NCBI RefSeq assembly: GCF_018223345.1
Contig: NZ_CP073587.1
Span: forward strand, 841,001-905,000
From: Shewanella yunxiaonensis
Lineage (GTDB): Bacteria > Pseudomonadota > Gammaproteobacteria > Enterobacterales > Shewanellaceae
Reading direction: 5' to 3'
Length of the DNA stretch: 64,000 bases
Numbering within the stretch: the first letter of the stretch is position 1; every line of letters begins with the position of its first letter. The notes beneath the pieces were generated by a model. It ran no database searches. It had not been told where the DNA came from and was given only the letters and a program-made list of their open reading frames with translations. The translations under genes and the position numbers were made by a program. This document shows, piece by piece, positions 18,524-28,192 of the stretch.

Positions 18524-19870
18524 ATGTATTTGGCACAGGAAATCATCCGCAAAAAACGTAATGGTCAGGTGTTAACTGCGCCTGAGATCTGCTTTTTCGT
18601 CAAGGGCATCACAGATAACAGCATCTCCGAAGGACAGATTGCCGCGCTGGGCATGGCAGTGTATTTCAACGGTATGAATATGGATGAACGTGTGGCGCTG
18701 ACACTGGCTATGCGTGATTCCGGCCGTGTGATGAACTGGGATAGCCTGCATCTCTCGGGGCCGGTGCTGGATAAACACAGCACCGGTGGTGTTGGTGACT
18801 GCACCAGCTTGATGCTCGGGCCGATAATTGCTGCCTGTGGCGGCTATGTGCCAATGATTTCTGGTCGTGGCCTCGGGCATACCGGTGGGACGCTGGATAA
18901 ACTGGATGCGATTCCCGGTTATCAGACAGCGCCTGATAGTCAGCGTTTTCGCAATACGGTTCAGCAGGTTGGGGTCGCCATTATTGGTCAGACCGGCGAT
19001 CTGGTGCCTGCTGACAAACGTTTTTATGCCATTCGTGATAATACTGCGACAGTAGAGTCTATTGCGTTGATTACGGCATCCATTCTTTCTAAGAAACTCG
19101 CATGCAATCTTGATGCACTGGTGATGGATGTCAAAGTGGGAAGTGGTGCCTTCATGCCCTCAATGGCCGAATCGCAAGCCCTGGCAGCATCGATTGTTAG
19201 TGTGGCAAACGATGCCGGGACTCGTACCTCAGCGTTGTTAACCGATATGAATCAAGTGTTGGCTTCCTCGGCCGGCAATGCGCTGGAAGTCGCTGAGGCG
19301 GTGCGTTTCCTTACCGGTGAACAGCGCAATCCCCGGTTGTTTGCGGTGACTATGGCGTTATGCCGCGAATTATTGCTGCTCGGTGGTTTAGCTGAAAACG
19401 AAGTCGATGCCCAAAAACAGCTGCAACAGGTACTAGATAATGGTCTCGCCGCTGAACGCTTTGGCAAAATGGTGGCGGCGCTTGATGGTCCCCACGATTT
19501 TATTGAGCGGTATCAAGCGTATTTACCGCTGGCCACAGTGATTAAACCGGTTTATGCCAGCAGAGCGGGTGTGGTGCAGTCGATGGATACCCGACAGTTG
19601 GGGATGGCGGTGGTAGCGCTCGGTGGTGGCCGTTGCCAACCGGGTGATGCGCTGGATTACAGCGTTGGCCTCAGTGACATTTGCACTTTGGGGCAACGTC
19701 TTGAGCGACAGCAGCCATTGGCGCTGCTGCATGCCCGTAATGAAGCCGAATGGCAACAAGCGGCGAATATCGTCCGTGCAGCGATACAACTGGGTGAGGT
19801 TGAAACAGACCGTCAGCAAGAGATTTATGGCTGTATCCGTGCAGCGGATATTGCCGTGGAGAGTAAATGA
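18524..19870 (+). CDS. deoA: Thymidine phosphorylase
   Basis: Phosphorolyses thymidine and deoxyuridine to base plus deoxyribose-1-phosphate. The 448-residue protein carries the family signature [15 protein letters not shown], the phosphate-binding KHSTGGVGD loop and [13 protein letters not shown] start it at ATG 18524 ([12 protein letters not shown], as in E. coli [12 protein letters not shown]): AGGAG at 18513-18517 is 6 bases upstream, whereas the in-frame ATG at 18509 has no ribosome site. Its end overlaps deoB by four bases (ATGA), indicating translational coupling. Confidence 0.97.
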   Translation: MYLAQEIIRKKRNGQVLTAPEICFFVKGITDNSISEGQIAALGMAVYFNGMNMDERVALTLAMRDSGRVMNWDSLHLSGPVLDKHSTGGVGDCTSLMLGPIIAACGGYVPMISGRGLGHTGGTLDKLDAIPGYQTAPDSQRFRNTVQQVGVAIIGQTGDLVPADKRFYAIRDNTATVESIALITASILSKKLACNLDALVMDVKVGSGAFMPSMAESQALAASIVSVANDAGTRTSALLTDMNQVLASSAGNALEVAEAVRFLTGEQRNPRLFAVTMALCRELLLLGGLAENEVDAQKQLQQVLDNGLAAERFGKMVAALDGPHDFIERYQAYLPLATVIKPVYASRAGVVQSMDTRQLGMAVVALGGGRCQPGDALDYSVGLSDICTLGQRLERQQPLALLHARNEAEWQQAANIVRAAIQLGEVETDRQQEIYGCIRAADIAVESK

Positions 19871-21084
19871 AACGCTGTATTATTTTAATGCTGGATTCTT
19901 TTGGCATCGGGGCAAGTGCCGACGCCGATAAATTCGGCGATGTGGGGGCCAACACCTTTGGGCACATTGCCGAGTTGTGTGCCAACGGCCAGGCGGATAT
20001 TGCGCGACAAGGACCACTGTCACTGCCCAATTTGGCGGGCTTAGGTCTGGCGCAAGCAGCTAAAGAGAGTACTGGCAAGATGCCAGCCGGGTTCAGCGAT
20101 ACTGTCGTTGTGCGCGGTGCTTATGGGCATGCAGCAGAGCTGAGTTCTGGCAAAGATACTCCTAGTGGTCATTGGGAAATGGCCGGTGTGCCGGTGTTGT
20201 TTGATTGGGGCTATTTCAGCGATAAACAGCAATCATTTCCAGCGGTGCTCACCGATAAGATCCTCGCCCGCGCGGGTCTCAGTGGCTTCCTGGGGAATTG
20301 TCATGCATCCGGTACCGTCATTCTTGATGAGCTCGGTGAGCAGCATATGCAAACGGGTTTGCCAATTTTTTATACTTCGGCAGATTCTGTGTTTCAGATT
20401 GCTTGTCATGAGCAGACTTTCGGACTGGATAACTTATACCACTTGTGTGAGATCGCCCGTGAAGAGCTGGAACCGTATAACATCGGACGGGTGATTGCTC
20501 GGCCGTTTGTTGGCAATGCAAAAGGCGCGTTCAATCGCACTGGCAATCGCCGCGATTACGCCGTTGAACCACCCGCCGCTACCGTGTTGGATAAGTTGAA
20601 AGACGCCGGTGGTAGTGTGATTAGTGTGGGTAAAATTGCCGATATTTATGCCCATTGTGGCATCACTGACAAAGTGAAAGCCTCTGGACTGGAAGCGCTA
20701 TTCGACGCCACATTGGCACAGGTAAAATGCGCCACTGACAACACCATAGTGTTTACCAATTTTGTCGATTTTGATTCCCAATACGGCCATCGTCGTGACG
20801 TCGCGGGCTATGCCCGTGCGCTGGAATATTTTGACTGGCGACTGCCAGAGTTACTGGCGTTGTTGCAACCGGACGATCTGCTGTTGCTGACGGCGGATCA
20901 TGGTTGCGATCCCACCTGGCGGGGCACTGATCACACCCGTGAACATGTGCCCGTGCTGGCGTTGGGTGCCGGATTGCGTCCCGGATCGCTGGGGCGCCGT
21001 AACAGTTTTGCTGATATCGGGCAGAGCATTGCCTGTTATTTTGGGCTGACGCCTATGGCTTATGGTGAATCTTTTCTGCCGTAA
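19867..21084 (+). CDS. deoB: Phosphopentomutase
   Basis: Interconverts (deoxy)ribose-1-phosphate and (deoxy)ribose-5-phosphate, linking the phosphorylases to DeoC and the pentose phosphate pathway. A member of the alkaline-phosphatase superfamily with two Mn ions: metal-site residues are visible in [16 protein letters not shown] (N-terminus), [12 protein letters not shown] (the phosphorylated Thr region) and [24 protein letters not shown]. Length 405, as in E. coli (407). It overlaps deoA by four bases and is followed 69 nt later by deoD. Confidence 0.98.
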   Translation: MKRCIILMLDSFGIGASADADKFGDVGANTFGHIAELCANGQADIARQGPLSLPNLAGLGLAQAAKESTGKMPAGFSDTVVVRGAYGHAAELSSGKDTPSGHWEMAGVPVLFDWGYFSDKQQSFPAVLTDKILARAGLSGFLGNCHASGTVILDELGEQHMQTGLPIFYTSADSVFQIACHEQTFGLDNLYHLCEIAREELEPYNIGRVIARPFVGNAKGAFNRTGNRRDYAVEPPAATVLDKLKDAGGSVISVGKIADIYAHCGITDKVKASGLEALFDATLAQVKCATDNTIVFTNFVDFDSQYGHRRDVAGYARALEYFDWRLPELLALLQPDDLLLLTADHGCDPTWRGTDHTREHVPVLALGAGLRPGSLGRRNSFADIGQSIACYFGLTPMAYGESFLP

Positions 21085-21153
21085 TGCTGAAACTCCGCTA
21101 TGTTTGAGCGGGGGATGACAAATTTATTTTTGAACCAAAGGGGTTATTTTTTC

Positions 21154-21864
21154 ATGGCAACACCACACATCAACGCAGTAGACGGTGCTTTTGCGGAAAC
21201 CGTGCTATTTCCAGGCGATCCGCTGCGTGCCAAATATATTGCCGAGACTTTTCTGGAGAACGTAGAACAAGTCACTAATGTGCGTAATATGCTAGGTTTT
21301 ACAGGAACTTACAAAAGTAAGAAAATCTCAGTGATGGGGTCTGGCATGGGCATTCCTTCCTGCTCTATCTATGCAACCGAGCTGATCAAGGATTACGGGG
21401 TTAAGAACCTGATCCGCGTGGGAACCTGTGGTGCTATCAGTCGCGATATCAAAGTGCGTGATGTGGTGATTGGCATGGGGGCCTGCACCGATTCGCGGGT
21501 AAACCGTATGCGTTTTAAAGACAAAGATTTTGCGGCAATCGCAGATTATGAACTGCTGACCGCCGTCGTAAACGCAGCCAAGGCGCAGAACATCAAAGTC
21601 CGGGTAGGGAACGTGTTCTCAGCCGACCTGTTCTATTCTCCTGAGCCGGATATGTTTGACGTGATGGAAAAAATGGGCGTGCTCGGGGTTGAGATGGAAG
21701 CTGCTGGTTTGTATGGCGTTGCCAAAGAGTTCGGTGCCCGCGCTTTGTGTGTCGTGACCGTATCTGATCATATTCGTACTGGGGAAGTAACGACCTCTGA
21801 AGAGCGTCAAACGACCTTTAACGACATGATCTCCATGACGCTGGAAGCTGCGCTGACCCTATAG
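21154..21864 (+). CDS. deoD: Purine nucleoside phosphorylase DeoD-type
   Basis: Phosphorolyses purine (deoxy)nucleosides to free base and (d)ribose-1-phosphate; homohexameric PNP-I family. The 236-residue protein starts [27 protein letters not shown]; the ATG at 21154 has AAAGGGG about 11 bases upstream, while longer in-frame starts from 21100 add a non-conserved segment. Phosphate-site [23 protein letters not shown] and the [13 protein letters not shown] base/ribose motif are intact, as is the SDHIRTGE segment with the catalytic Asp. Last gene of the deo operon, with a strong terminator after it. Confidence 0.97.
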   Translation: MATPHINAVDGAFAETVLFPGDPLRAKYIAETFLENVEQVTNVRNMLGFTGTYKSKKISVMGSGMGIPSCSIYATELIKDYGVKNLIRVGTCGAISRDIKVRDVVIGMGACTDSRVNRMRFKDKDFAAIADYELLTAVVNAAKAQNIKVRVGNVFSADLFYSPEPDMFDVMEKMGVLGVEMEAAGLYGVAKEFGARALCVVTVSDHIRTGEVTTSEERQTTFNDMISMTLEAALTL

Positions 21865-21883
21865 CGTTGTCCGGTGGATCGCC

Positions 21884-21907
21884 AAAGGAGCCGCATGGCT
21901 CCTTTTT
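21884..21907 (+). terminator. Rho-independent terminator of the deo operon
   Basis: Stem AAAGGAGCC/GGCTCCTTT, loop GCAT, and a run of five T residues that begins in the closing stem; it follows the deoD stop by 19 nt and separates deoD from the convergent Smp/YtjB-like gene. Confidence 0.9.
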
Positions 21908-21909
21908 CG

Positions 21910-22596
21910 CTATTTGAGGGGGACTGATGTCTCCGGCTCACTCGCCGCATTATCTGCAGCTAACTTTGCCTGTTGCTTTAACGCCTTTCTACGATGTTTG
22001 ACCCGAGTCCGGCGGCGGTCAAAATCCGCACGCTTAAATGACAGTGCCCGCGATAACAGCATGCCAATGACCCCGGCCACCAACAGCATGATCTGCTGTT
22101 GTTTCATATTCTGTTCATGCGCGGCTTTAATTTCGTTGAAGAACAGTTTCGGGTCGAGTCGTACCTCAATAAAACCGAGATTTTTACCATCCTGCACCAC
22201 ACTCTCCACATATGGCGGATAGGGTGCCAGCAGATTCTCTAACTCGTCACTGTCTGGATCGACATCTTCTTCGGTGATGTCCTGCGCAAATGATAGGCGT
22301 TGGCCTTCTTCACTGTAAATGGTGGCAGCCATGACTTTCGGATCCTGCACTAACGCCGTTGTCAGCCACTGTAATTGTTCATCATTCTGCAATTGCAAGG
22401 CCGGTGCAGCACCATAAGCAGTTTGTTGCACCAATAATCTGGCCATCTTTTCCGTTTGGGACTTCAGCAATAGCTGACCTTGTAGTAGGCTGGTCTGCCA
22501 CAGTTGCACCAGGCCGACGATCAGCGTTACTGCCAGGGCAATCTGTAACAGCCTGATAAAGGTGTGGGTGGTTTTCAGCCCTTTGAACAATAACAC
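21910..22596 (-). CDS. Smp/YtjB-AhpA family membrane protein
   Basis: A protein of about 228 residues with an N-terminal TM (about 13-35, LLQIALAVTLIVGLVQLW), a periplasmic region of about 130 residues resembling the small sensor-like domain of the YtjB/Smp family, a second TM (about 172-190) and a highly basic cytoplasmic tail (KRADFDRRRTRVKHRRKALKQQ). It diverges from serB, the same arrangement as ytjB-serB in E. coli, which supports the family call. The likely start is GTG at 22594-22596; a TTG lies two codons further in. Function is not established; one family member was described as a hemolysin regulator. Confidence 0.8.
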   Translation of the reverse strand: MLLFKGLKTTHTFIRLLQIALAVTLIVGLVQLWQTSLLQGQLLLKSQTEKMARLLVQQTAYGAAPALQLQNDEQLQWLTTALVQDPKVMAATIYSEEGQRLSFAQDITEEDVDPDSDELENLLAPYPPYVESVVQDGKNLGFIEVRLDPKLFFNEIKAAHEQNMKQQQIMLLVAGVIGMLLSRALSFKRADFDRRRTRVKHRRKALKQQAKLAADNAASEPETSVPLK

Positions 22597-22675
22597 TTTG
22601 TACCTTAATACACAGAGGTTTAGCGTTAATCATAATGGATTATCGCCGACCCTGATAGCCGGAGAAATATACAGC

Positions 22676-23653
22676 ATGGTTCCAGAGTTCAGTCAATTGA
22701 CCCTTAAGTCAGCCAGTGATCGAGACGTTTTTGGCTTTGGGCAACACTTCTGGCCGCTATATTCCGAAGGTGAACATCTGCAACAGTTACGGCTGCGTTT
22801 GGTATTTACACCGGAAGCAGAAAGTGCGGTAGTGTCAGTTTTGCCAACCTTACCCATTAGCGCCATATCCCGGTTGCATCGTCAGCAACCCCTGTTAGGG
22901 ATGGAATTATTGTTAGGTAGCACGCCATCAGCATCGGTCATTGGAGCGCTGCAGGCACTGCCGGGGCTGGAACAATTGTTGCTCGCTCCATCGACTCAGT
23001 TACCGCAGTTAACCACCCCAGGGTTACTGGTAATGGATATGGACTCTACTGCGATCCAGATTGAATGTATTGACGAATTGGCCGCAGCGGCCGGCGTGGG
23101 CGCTGAAGTCGCCGCTGTAACTGAACGGGCAATGCTGGGCGAATTGGATTTTGAACAAAGTTTACGGGCGCGTGTTGCAAAACTCAAAGGCGCCGATACG
23201 GCTATTATTGGGCAATTATGTGAACAGCTGCCATTAAGCCCTGGATTACCGTCAATGATTGCTGAGTTACAGCAGCATGGTTGGCGCACGGTAGTGGCCT
23301 CGGGTGGTTTTACCCCGTTTGTGAATCATCTGAAGCAGTTGCTGTCGCTGGATGCCGCATTTGCCAATGAACTGGTGCTGCAAGATGGCAAATTTGTCGG
23401 CGAAGTGACCGGCAAAGTGGTCGATGCAGCATTCAAGGCCGCAGTGGTGACGGATTGTGCGGTGCAGTGGCAGATAGCCAGCGGTCAGCGAGTGGCGATT
23501 GGCGACGGTGCCAATGATATCCCAATGGTTACTGCGGCTGATTTTGGCTTGGCTTATCATGCAAAGCCTAAGTTGGCAGCAGCGGCGGATGCGCAAATTC
23601 GTCAGTTAGGGCTACAGGTAATCCCGTTTTTCTTGCAGTATCACTCTTGTTAA
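22676..23653 (+). CDS. serB: Phosphoserine phosphatase
   Basis: HAD-superfamily enzyme for the last step of serine biosynthesis. The 325-residue protein has an N-terminal regulatory-type region (about 1-110) and a HAD core with motif I DMDSTAIQIECIDE (nucleophile Asp), motif II VASGGFTPF and motif III GDGANDIPMV. I chose ATG 22676 because GGAGA lies 10-14 bases upstream and the length matches E. coli SerB (322); an upstream in-frame ATG at 22562 would overlap the divergent gene. Its stop overlaps the stop of the opposing PilZ gene by four bases. The serB, PilZ, radA order also occurs in Vibrio. Confidence 0.96.
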   Translation: MVPEFSQLTLKSASDRDVFGFGQHFWPLYSEGEHLQQLRLRLVFTPEAESAVVSVLPTLPISAISRLHRQQPLLGMELLLGSTPSASVIGALQALPGLEQLLLAPSTQLPQLTTPGLLVMDMDSTAIQIECIDELAAAAGVGAEVAAVTERAMLGELDFEQSLRARVAKLKGADTAIIGQLCEQLPLSPGLPSMIAELQQHGWRTVVASGGFTPFVNHLKQLLSLDAAFANELVLQDGKFVGEVTGKVVDAAFKAAVVTDCAVQWQIASGQRVAIGDGANDIPMVTAADFGLAYHAKPKLAAAADAQIRQLGLQVIPFFLQYHSC

Positions 23654-26016
23654 TCTTGTGCTGGCGGCGGCAGTCTCATTCTGACTTCCGCCGTAATATC
23701 CACCAACTCACCAACACCCACAATGCGCCACAACAGCTGCTCTAGTTGCTGTGCGCGGTGTTTGGCGTGGAGTTTGACGTAATCCAGTTCGCGTTGCAGA
23801 TAAGATAGATCCGGTTTTCCAACCGCGCCGCGGTAGACCTTTAAGGCCATAAATCGGCCAATGCGATCAGCCTGCTGGATAAAGTCCGACAATGCCGTCG
23901 GTGTGGGCATCTCTTCCGCCCGCTTACAAGTGATAATCTGGGGCCGTTCGCCAGTACTGACAATCGCAAACAGTTCAAAACTGTCAGCGCTGTGTTCTGG
24001 TTTCATCCGGCGTATCGGTTCGATGAAGTCCAGCTTCAGCCGCCCCTCAGCCAGCAATGGTGCCAAATCAAATAGCAGCCGGTTTCCTTGCTCACGGGCA
24101 AACAGATCACTGATCGCGTCCCGTTGCATCCCAATGCCTATGCAAGCCATTCGGAACGATTTCGTCGTTTTCTCCAGCATAAACGGTACCGCATGGAGGT
24201 GGCGCATTAACTGATTCTTCAGGCCGTCCGCTAATTCTTTTGTCTGCTGATGGTTGTCTGTCAATTGCTGCAGTTTCTCACGATTACGGATGATCAGCTG
24301 ATTGAGAAACTCCACACCGGTATGCGGTATGTGACCCACTATGGCCGCCAAATGCAAGGTGACACCGTTCTTACGACTATGAACCAGACGATAGGGAAGA
24401 TCCTGCAACTTAATTTTAGGGGCCAGCTGCTGCAATTTCGAAAAACTCAGCAATAGCTCTTTGCTATTGTCCAGCACAACCGGATTGTCCAGGTGCAGTT
24501 GCAGTCCTCTACTGGAGATGTCATGGGTCATCGCTTGTAATTGCTTGCCGTCCTGAGTAATGGAAACCAAGGTTTTAAAGGCAAAGCGGGCTTCACGGCG
24601 GCGCTCACTAAAATTAAGGGCAACCAGATGAATTTGACTTTGTGGGCCTTTTTCTATGCCAAACCGTTTCAGATCATTGATATTCTGAGGAGATTGCCAG
24701 CATTGATATTGTTCAGCCGCCGCTTCATCGGTGAGATCCATCAGTTGTACTAAATGCTGATACTGCGCTAGTTGCTGTTCTGTCATGCTGCTGTAACTGG
24801 GATCATCGCCAGGCAGTGCCGAAGATTTATAAGGCTGCCGATGATCTATGTCGTCCAGGTGCAATCGGCAAACTTTCCAGCTGGCCTTACCTGCGCCATA
24901 GTGAAAAAACAGCGGTAATAGGGCAGTTTCTTGCAGCTCGGCTAACGTTGCCGCATAAAAGAACAGGCGCCCTTTGGCGTTATAGGTAAAGCAGTACAGC
25001 AGACTATAAGCACTGTCATTCGGGTGCGCCAATAATGCCTGGAGTCGCTGACGGCTCAGAATCGCCGGTAGTTGGTTGACGTCGTTTTCATCAAGAAAAT
25101 AGTGCAGCAGCTCCTGATTATCGCTGCTCAGTAAAATTGTGCCAATTTGCGGTTGCTGTTGTTGATCGTAGCTGATGAACAATGGCAGATGCGGATAATG
25201 TGGCAGATAATGGCGCTCAAAGCCCAGTCCGCTGGCATTGACCATCACATCATTCACATCCACCTTATAGCGTAGTTTGTAGCCACGGATCAGATCTGAC
25301 AGCATTTGCGATAACTGCTCACTGCCACTGACCCGCTTGAGTCGCAGGCGACAGTCATCATCGACCACATCGGCATCTACGACTTGATAATCCACACCTT
25401 GCTGCAGATCGGCAAAGTAGAATTCATCACCCAGTTCCTGCAGTTTTACCGTTAAAGGGCGTTGTAGATTAAAACCGTGTTTGGCAGGCAAGCGGATCCT
25501 TGCGCCACTGACAGAAAGATCCAAGGTATTACCGGTGACTTCCCGTTGTCCCGGCTGAGACACCAGTATTTTGATACTGTAGTTCATCCGTTCTTCAGTC
25601 CGACGGATGTAATTGCCGAGAATAATCCCCGGAACCAGGCTGGGCGCAGGCTCTATCTTGTTGCTTTCTTTTTGGTGACGGCGTTGTTGATGACTTCGCA
25701 TCACCTCTTCATATACCCCCATTGTGTATTGTTGACGGTACAAGGCTAATGCGCGCTGAAATATTTCTTTGGCAGGCTCGTCCAGATAATGATGCTGCTC
25801 AGCAAAAATCACTTCACTGCAAGGCAGTTCAGACTTATCTCGTAAATCGATGATCCGCAGGCAGGGACTGGCGAGACGATTGATTTCCATTTTTAACAGA
25901 AAACGACTGGAGTTAGATTCTCCCTGCGTCATCTTGTCAAACAGGTCATCAAAATTGGGCTCCATCATGATTGGTTTTAATTGTTCAATCAGGAGACTGT
26001 GGGCGTCTGCACTCAT
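23650..26016 (-). CDS. Large double-PilZ-domain c-di-GMP receptor candidate (788 aa)
   Basis: A soluble 788-residue protein with two PilZ domains. The first has RTEER (139-143) followed by DLSVSG (166-171); the second has RREAR (473-477) followed by DISSRG (499-504). Both fit the c-di-GMP-binding pattern RxxxR...[D/N]xSxxG. A YcgR-like N-terminal region of about 130 residues and a long C-terminal helical region flank them; no signal peptide or TM is visible. It lies tail-to-tail with serB and divergent from radA. From memory, Vibrio cholerae PlzC occupies the same serB-radA position, so this may be its orthologue. The output function is unknown. Confidence 0.85.
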   Translation of the reverse strand: MSADAHSLLIEQLKPIMMEPNFDDLFDKMTQGESNSSRFLLKMEINRLASPCLRIIDLRDKSELPCSEVIFAEQHHYLDEPAKEIFQRALALYRQQYTMGVYEEVMRSHQQRRHQKESNKIEPAPSLVPGIILGNYIRRTEERMNYSIKILVSQPGQREVTGNTLDLSVSGARIRLPAKHGFNLQRPLTVKLQELGDEFYFADLQQGVDYQVVDADVVDDDCRLRLKRVSGSEQLSQMLSDLIRGYKLRYKVDVNDVMVNASGLGFERHYLPHYPHLPLFISYDQQQQPQIGTILLSSDNQELLHYFLDENDVNQLPAILSRQRLQALLAHPNDSAYSLLYCFTYNAKGRLFFYAATLAELQETALLPLFFHYGAGKASWKVCRLHLDDIDHRQPYKSSALPGDDPSYSSMTEQQLAQYQHLVQLMDLTDEAAAEQYQCWQSPQNINDLKRFGIEKGPQSQIHLVALNFSERRREARFAFKTLVSITQDGKQLQAMTHDISSRGLQLHLDNPVVLDNSKELLLSFSKLQQLAPKIKLQDLPYRLVHSRKNGVTLHLAAIVGHIPHTGVEFLNQLIIRNREKLQQLTDNHQQTKELADGLKNQLMRHLHAVPFMLEKTTKSFRMACIGIGMQRDAISDLFAREQGNRLLFDLAPLLAEGRLKLDFIEPIRRMKPEHSADSFELFAIVSTGERPQIITCKRAEEMPTPTALSDFIQQADRIGRFMALKVYRGAVGKPDLSYLQRELDYVKLHAKHRAQQLEQLLWRIVGVGELVDITAEVRMRLPPPAQD

Positions 26017-26165
26017 CTATTCACTCTAAAAAGATGCTAAACTGCGTGATTGGTTAACTTTATGTCGGCTGCTGCGGCGAGAACTGAATGCTTAAATGCC
26101 AGTTATCGTCTTGAAAGGGCAGTTATTTTATATTCTGTCAAAAGTGTCCCAACATTCCAATTTTT

Positions 26166-27530
26166 ATGGCAAAAAACAAAACAGCATATGTCTGCACAGA
26201 GTGCGGACAAGATTTTCCTCGTTGGCAAGGGCAGTGCAGCGCCTGTAACGAATGGAACACCATCACTGAAGTTAGGCTGGGTGCCGCTACCGCGGGCCGT
26301 AGCGGCAGTTTTAGTGGTTACGCTGGTGCGGGCAGTAGCGAGGTGAAAACTCTGGATCAGATTGATCTGAACGAGGTGCCACGCATTCCCAGCGGTTTTG
26401 CTGAACTGGATCGAGTGTTGGGCGGCGGTATTGTCGCTGGCAGTGCCATTCTGATTGGTGGGCACCCTGGTGCCGGCAAAAGTACCTTGTTATTGCAGAC
26501 CTTATGTCAATTGGCCGAGACCTTACCGGCGTTATATGTGACAGGTGAAGAGTCGTTACAGCAAGTTGCCATGCGTGCGGTACGTTTAGGACTGCCTACC
26601 GGCAAACTAAAAATGCTGTCGGAAACCAATGTCGATACCATCTGTGATGTGGCATTAAAAGAACAACCCAAAATTATTGTTATCGATTCGATTCAGGTGA
26701 TGCACATCAGTGATGTGCAGTCATCTCCGGGAAGTGTGGCGCAAGTGCGCGAATCGGCAGCATTTCTAACCCGTTTTGCCAAGCAAAATAACATTGCCAT
26801 CATCATGGTGGGACATGTCACCAAAGATGGCAGTCTCGCCGGACCTAAAGTGCTGGAGCACTGCATCGACTGCTCGGTGATGTTTGAAGGGGACAGTGAT
26901 AGCCGCTATCGTACATTGCGTTCCCATAAAAACCGCTTTGGCGCTATCAATGAACTCGGTGTGTTTGCTATGACCGAACGTGGCTTACGTGAAGTGGCCA
27001 ATCCCTCGGCAATTTTTTTGTCGCGTGCCGATGAAGCTGCGTCTGGCTCGCTGGTGATGGTGGTATGGGAAGGGACTCGACCGTTGCTGGTGGAATTACA
27101 GGTGTTGGTGGACCATTCAGCGTTATCCAATCCGCGTCGCATTGCAGTAGGGATGGATAGCAACCGTCTAGCCATGTTGCTGGCGGTGATGCATCGTCAT
27201 GGTGGGTTGCAGATGGCCGATCAGGATGTTTTTGTTAACGTGGTGGGCGGCGTTAAAGTGACTGAAACCAGCGCCGATCTGACGCTGTTGCTGGCCATGT
27301 TGTCGAGTTTTCGGGGGGAAGTGTTACCGCGTGATTTGGTGGTGTTCGGCGAGGTTGGGTTGTCTGGTGAAATTCGTCCGGTGCCCAATGGTCAGGAACG
27401 CCTGGTGGAGGCAGCCAAACATGGTTTTCGTCGTGCGGTAGTGCCTATCGCCAATGTCCCGAAAAAAGCGCCGCCGGGAATGGAAGTCATTGGCGTGCGT
27501 AAACTCAGTGAAGCATTGGCGGCGCTGTAA
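26166..27530 (+). CDS. radA: DNA repair protein RadA
   Basis: RecA-related ATPase that promotes branch migration in recombinational repair. 454 residues: a C4 zinc finger (Cys10, 13, 24, 27), a RecA-like ATPase core with Walker A GGHPGAGKST (about 98-107), Walker B IIVIDSIQ, the RadA-specific KNRFG motif (SHKNRFGAINELG, about 254-265) and a C-terminal Lon protease-like domain (DVFVNVVGGVKV through GEVGLSGEIRPV). No strong ribosome site precedes the ATG. It runs toward a small PilZ gene ending 9 nt away, with no terminator visible between them. Confidence 0.97.
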   Translation: MAKNKTAYVCTECGQDFPRWQGQCSACNEWNTITEVRLGAATAGRSGSFSGYAGAGSSEVKTLDQIDLNEVPRIPSGFAELDRVLGGGIVAGSAILIGGHPGAGKSTLLLQTLCQLAETLPALYVTGEESLQQVAMRAVRLGLPTGKLKMLSETNVDTICDVALKEQPKIIVIDSIQVMHISDVQSSPGSVAQVRESAAFLTRFAKQNNIAIIMVGHVTKDGSLAGPKVLEHCIDCSVMFEGDSDSRYRTLRSHKNRFGAINELGVFAMTERGLREVANPSAIFLSRADEAASGSLVMVVWEGTRPLLVELQVLVDHSALSNPRRIAVGMDSNRLAMLLAVMHRHGGLQMADQDVFVNVVGGVKVTETSADLTLLLAMLSSFRGEVLPRDLVVFGEVGLSGEIRPVPNGQERLVEAAKHGFRRAVVPIANVPKKAPPGMEVIGVRKLSEALAAL

Positions 27531-27539
27531 CGGAAAGGG

Positions 27540-27905
27540 TTATACCGAGTCGTGTTCGGATATGAACTGATCCAGCTCACGATTAAGTTGTGAAGTATCA
27601 CCGGTATTGAGTTCCAATAAGCGGCGCAGATGGGTAATGCTATCCACATCGATGAACGCGCACTTCAATCCCAGATAGTTACGCTTGTGGTAGACGGGTT
27701 CAGCCAGCATGCTCACCTCGATCTCTGATGCTGGCAAGCGGAAACTGAGGATCAGTGATGGCGCCAGTTCAAAATCATCCGGCAATTGTACCATCGCGCC
27801 ATTAAGACACAGGTCCACTAATCGGGTGTTCCAGGTTCTCGTTTCGGTGCGCAGTTGTGCCGGTGTTTCAAACAGCACGCGCGAGAATTTACGCTTGTCT
27901 TCCAT
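27540..27905 (-). CDS. Small single-domain PilZ protein
   Basis: A 121-residue protein that is essentially one PilZ domain: RKFSR at residues 5-9 (RxxxR) and DLCLNG (DxSxxG with Cys for Ser) about 30 residues later, then the beta-barrel strands and a C-terminal helix (SITHLRRLLELN). Such proteins are c-di-GMP receptors; the Cys for Ser substitution is conservative but unusual. It is convergent with radA and is the second PilZ protein within 4 kb. No partner can be deduced. Confidence 0.85.
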   Translation of the reverse strand: MEDKRKFSRVLFETPAQLRTETRTWNTRLVDLCLNGAMVQLPDDFELAPSLILSFRLPASEIEVSMLAEPVYHKRNYLGLKCAFIDVDSITHLRRLLELNTGDTSQLNRELDQFISEHDSV

Positions 27906-28192
27906 CTGATGTCCGCTTCATCCTGTAAATTGCCTAAATTGTAGACAGATTTTTGCCAATTGACACCTGTCTTTTTCGCAAAGTGATTGATTCAAATAAT
28001 TGCTGGATAATTTTGGCTGTGGCGACAACAGAACCAAAGCGTGTTTTTTGAACAGTGCTAGCCACCACACAGTTCTTGAATAGGCTATCGCCCTGACATC
28101 AGAATTGTTTTATGATCGCGCGTCCGACGCAGTCTGTCTCTTTCTTGTACTGTGTTTTGTACCCTCTTTTGAGATCAACAAGGTAACGTCCT

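Noticed and set aside
27906..28192. Possible purine riboswitch or PurR box before the NCS2 permease
   Set aside because: No conserved purine-aptamer loops or PurR palindrome found in the 287 nt; only an isolated TATGAT.
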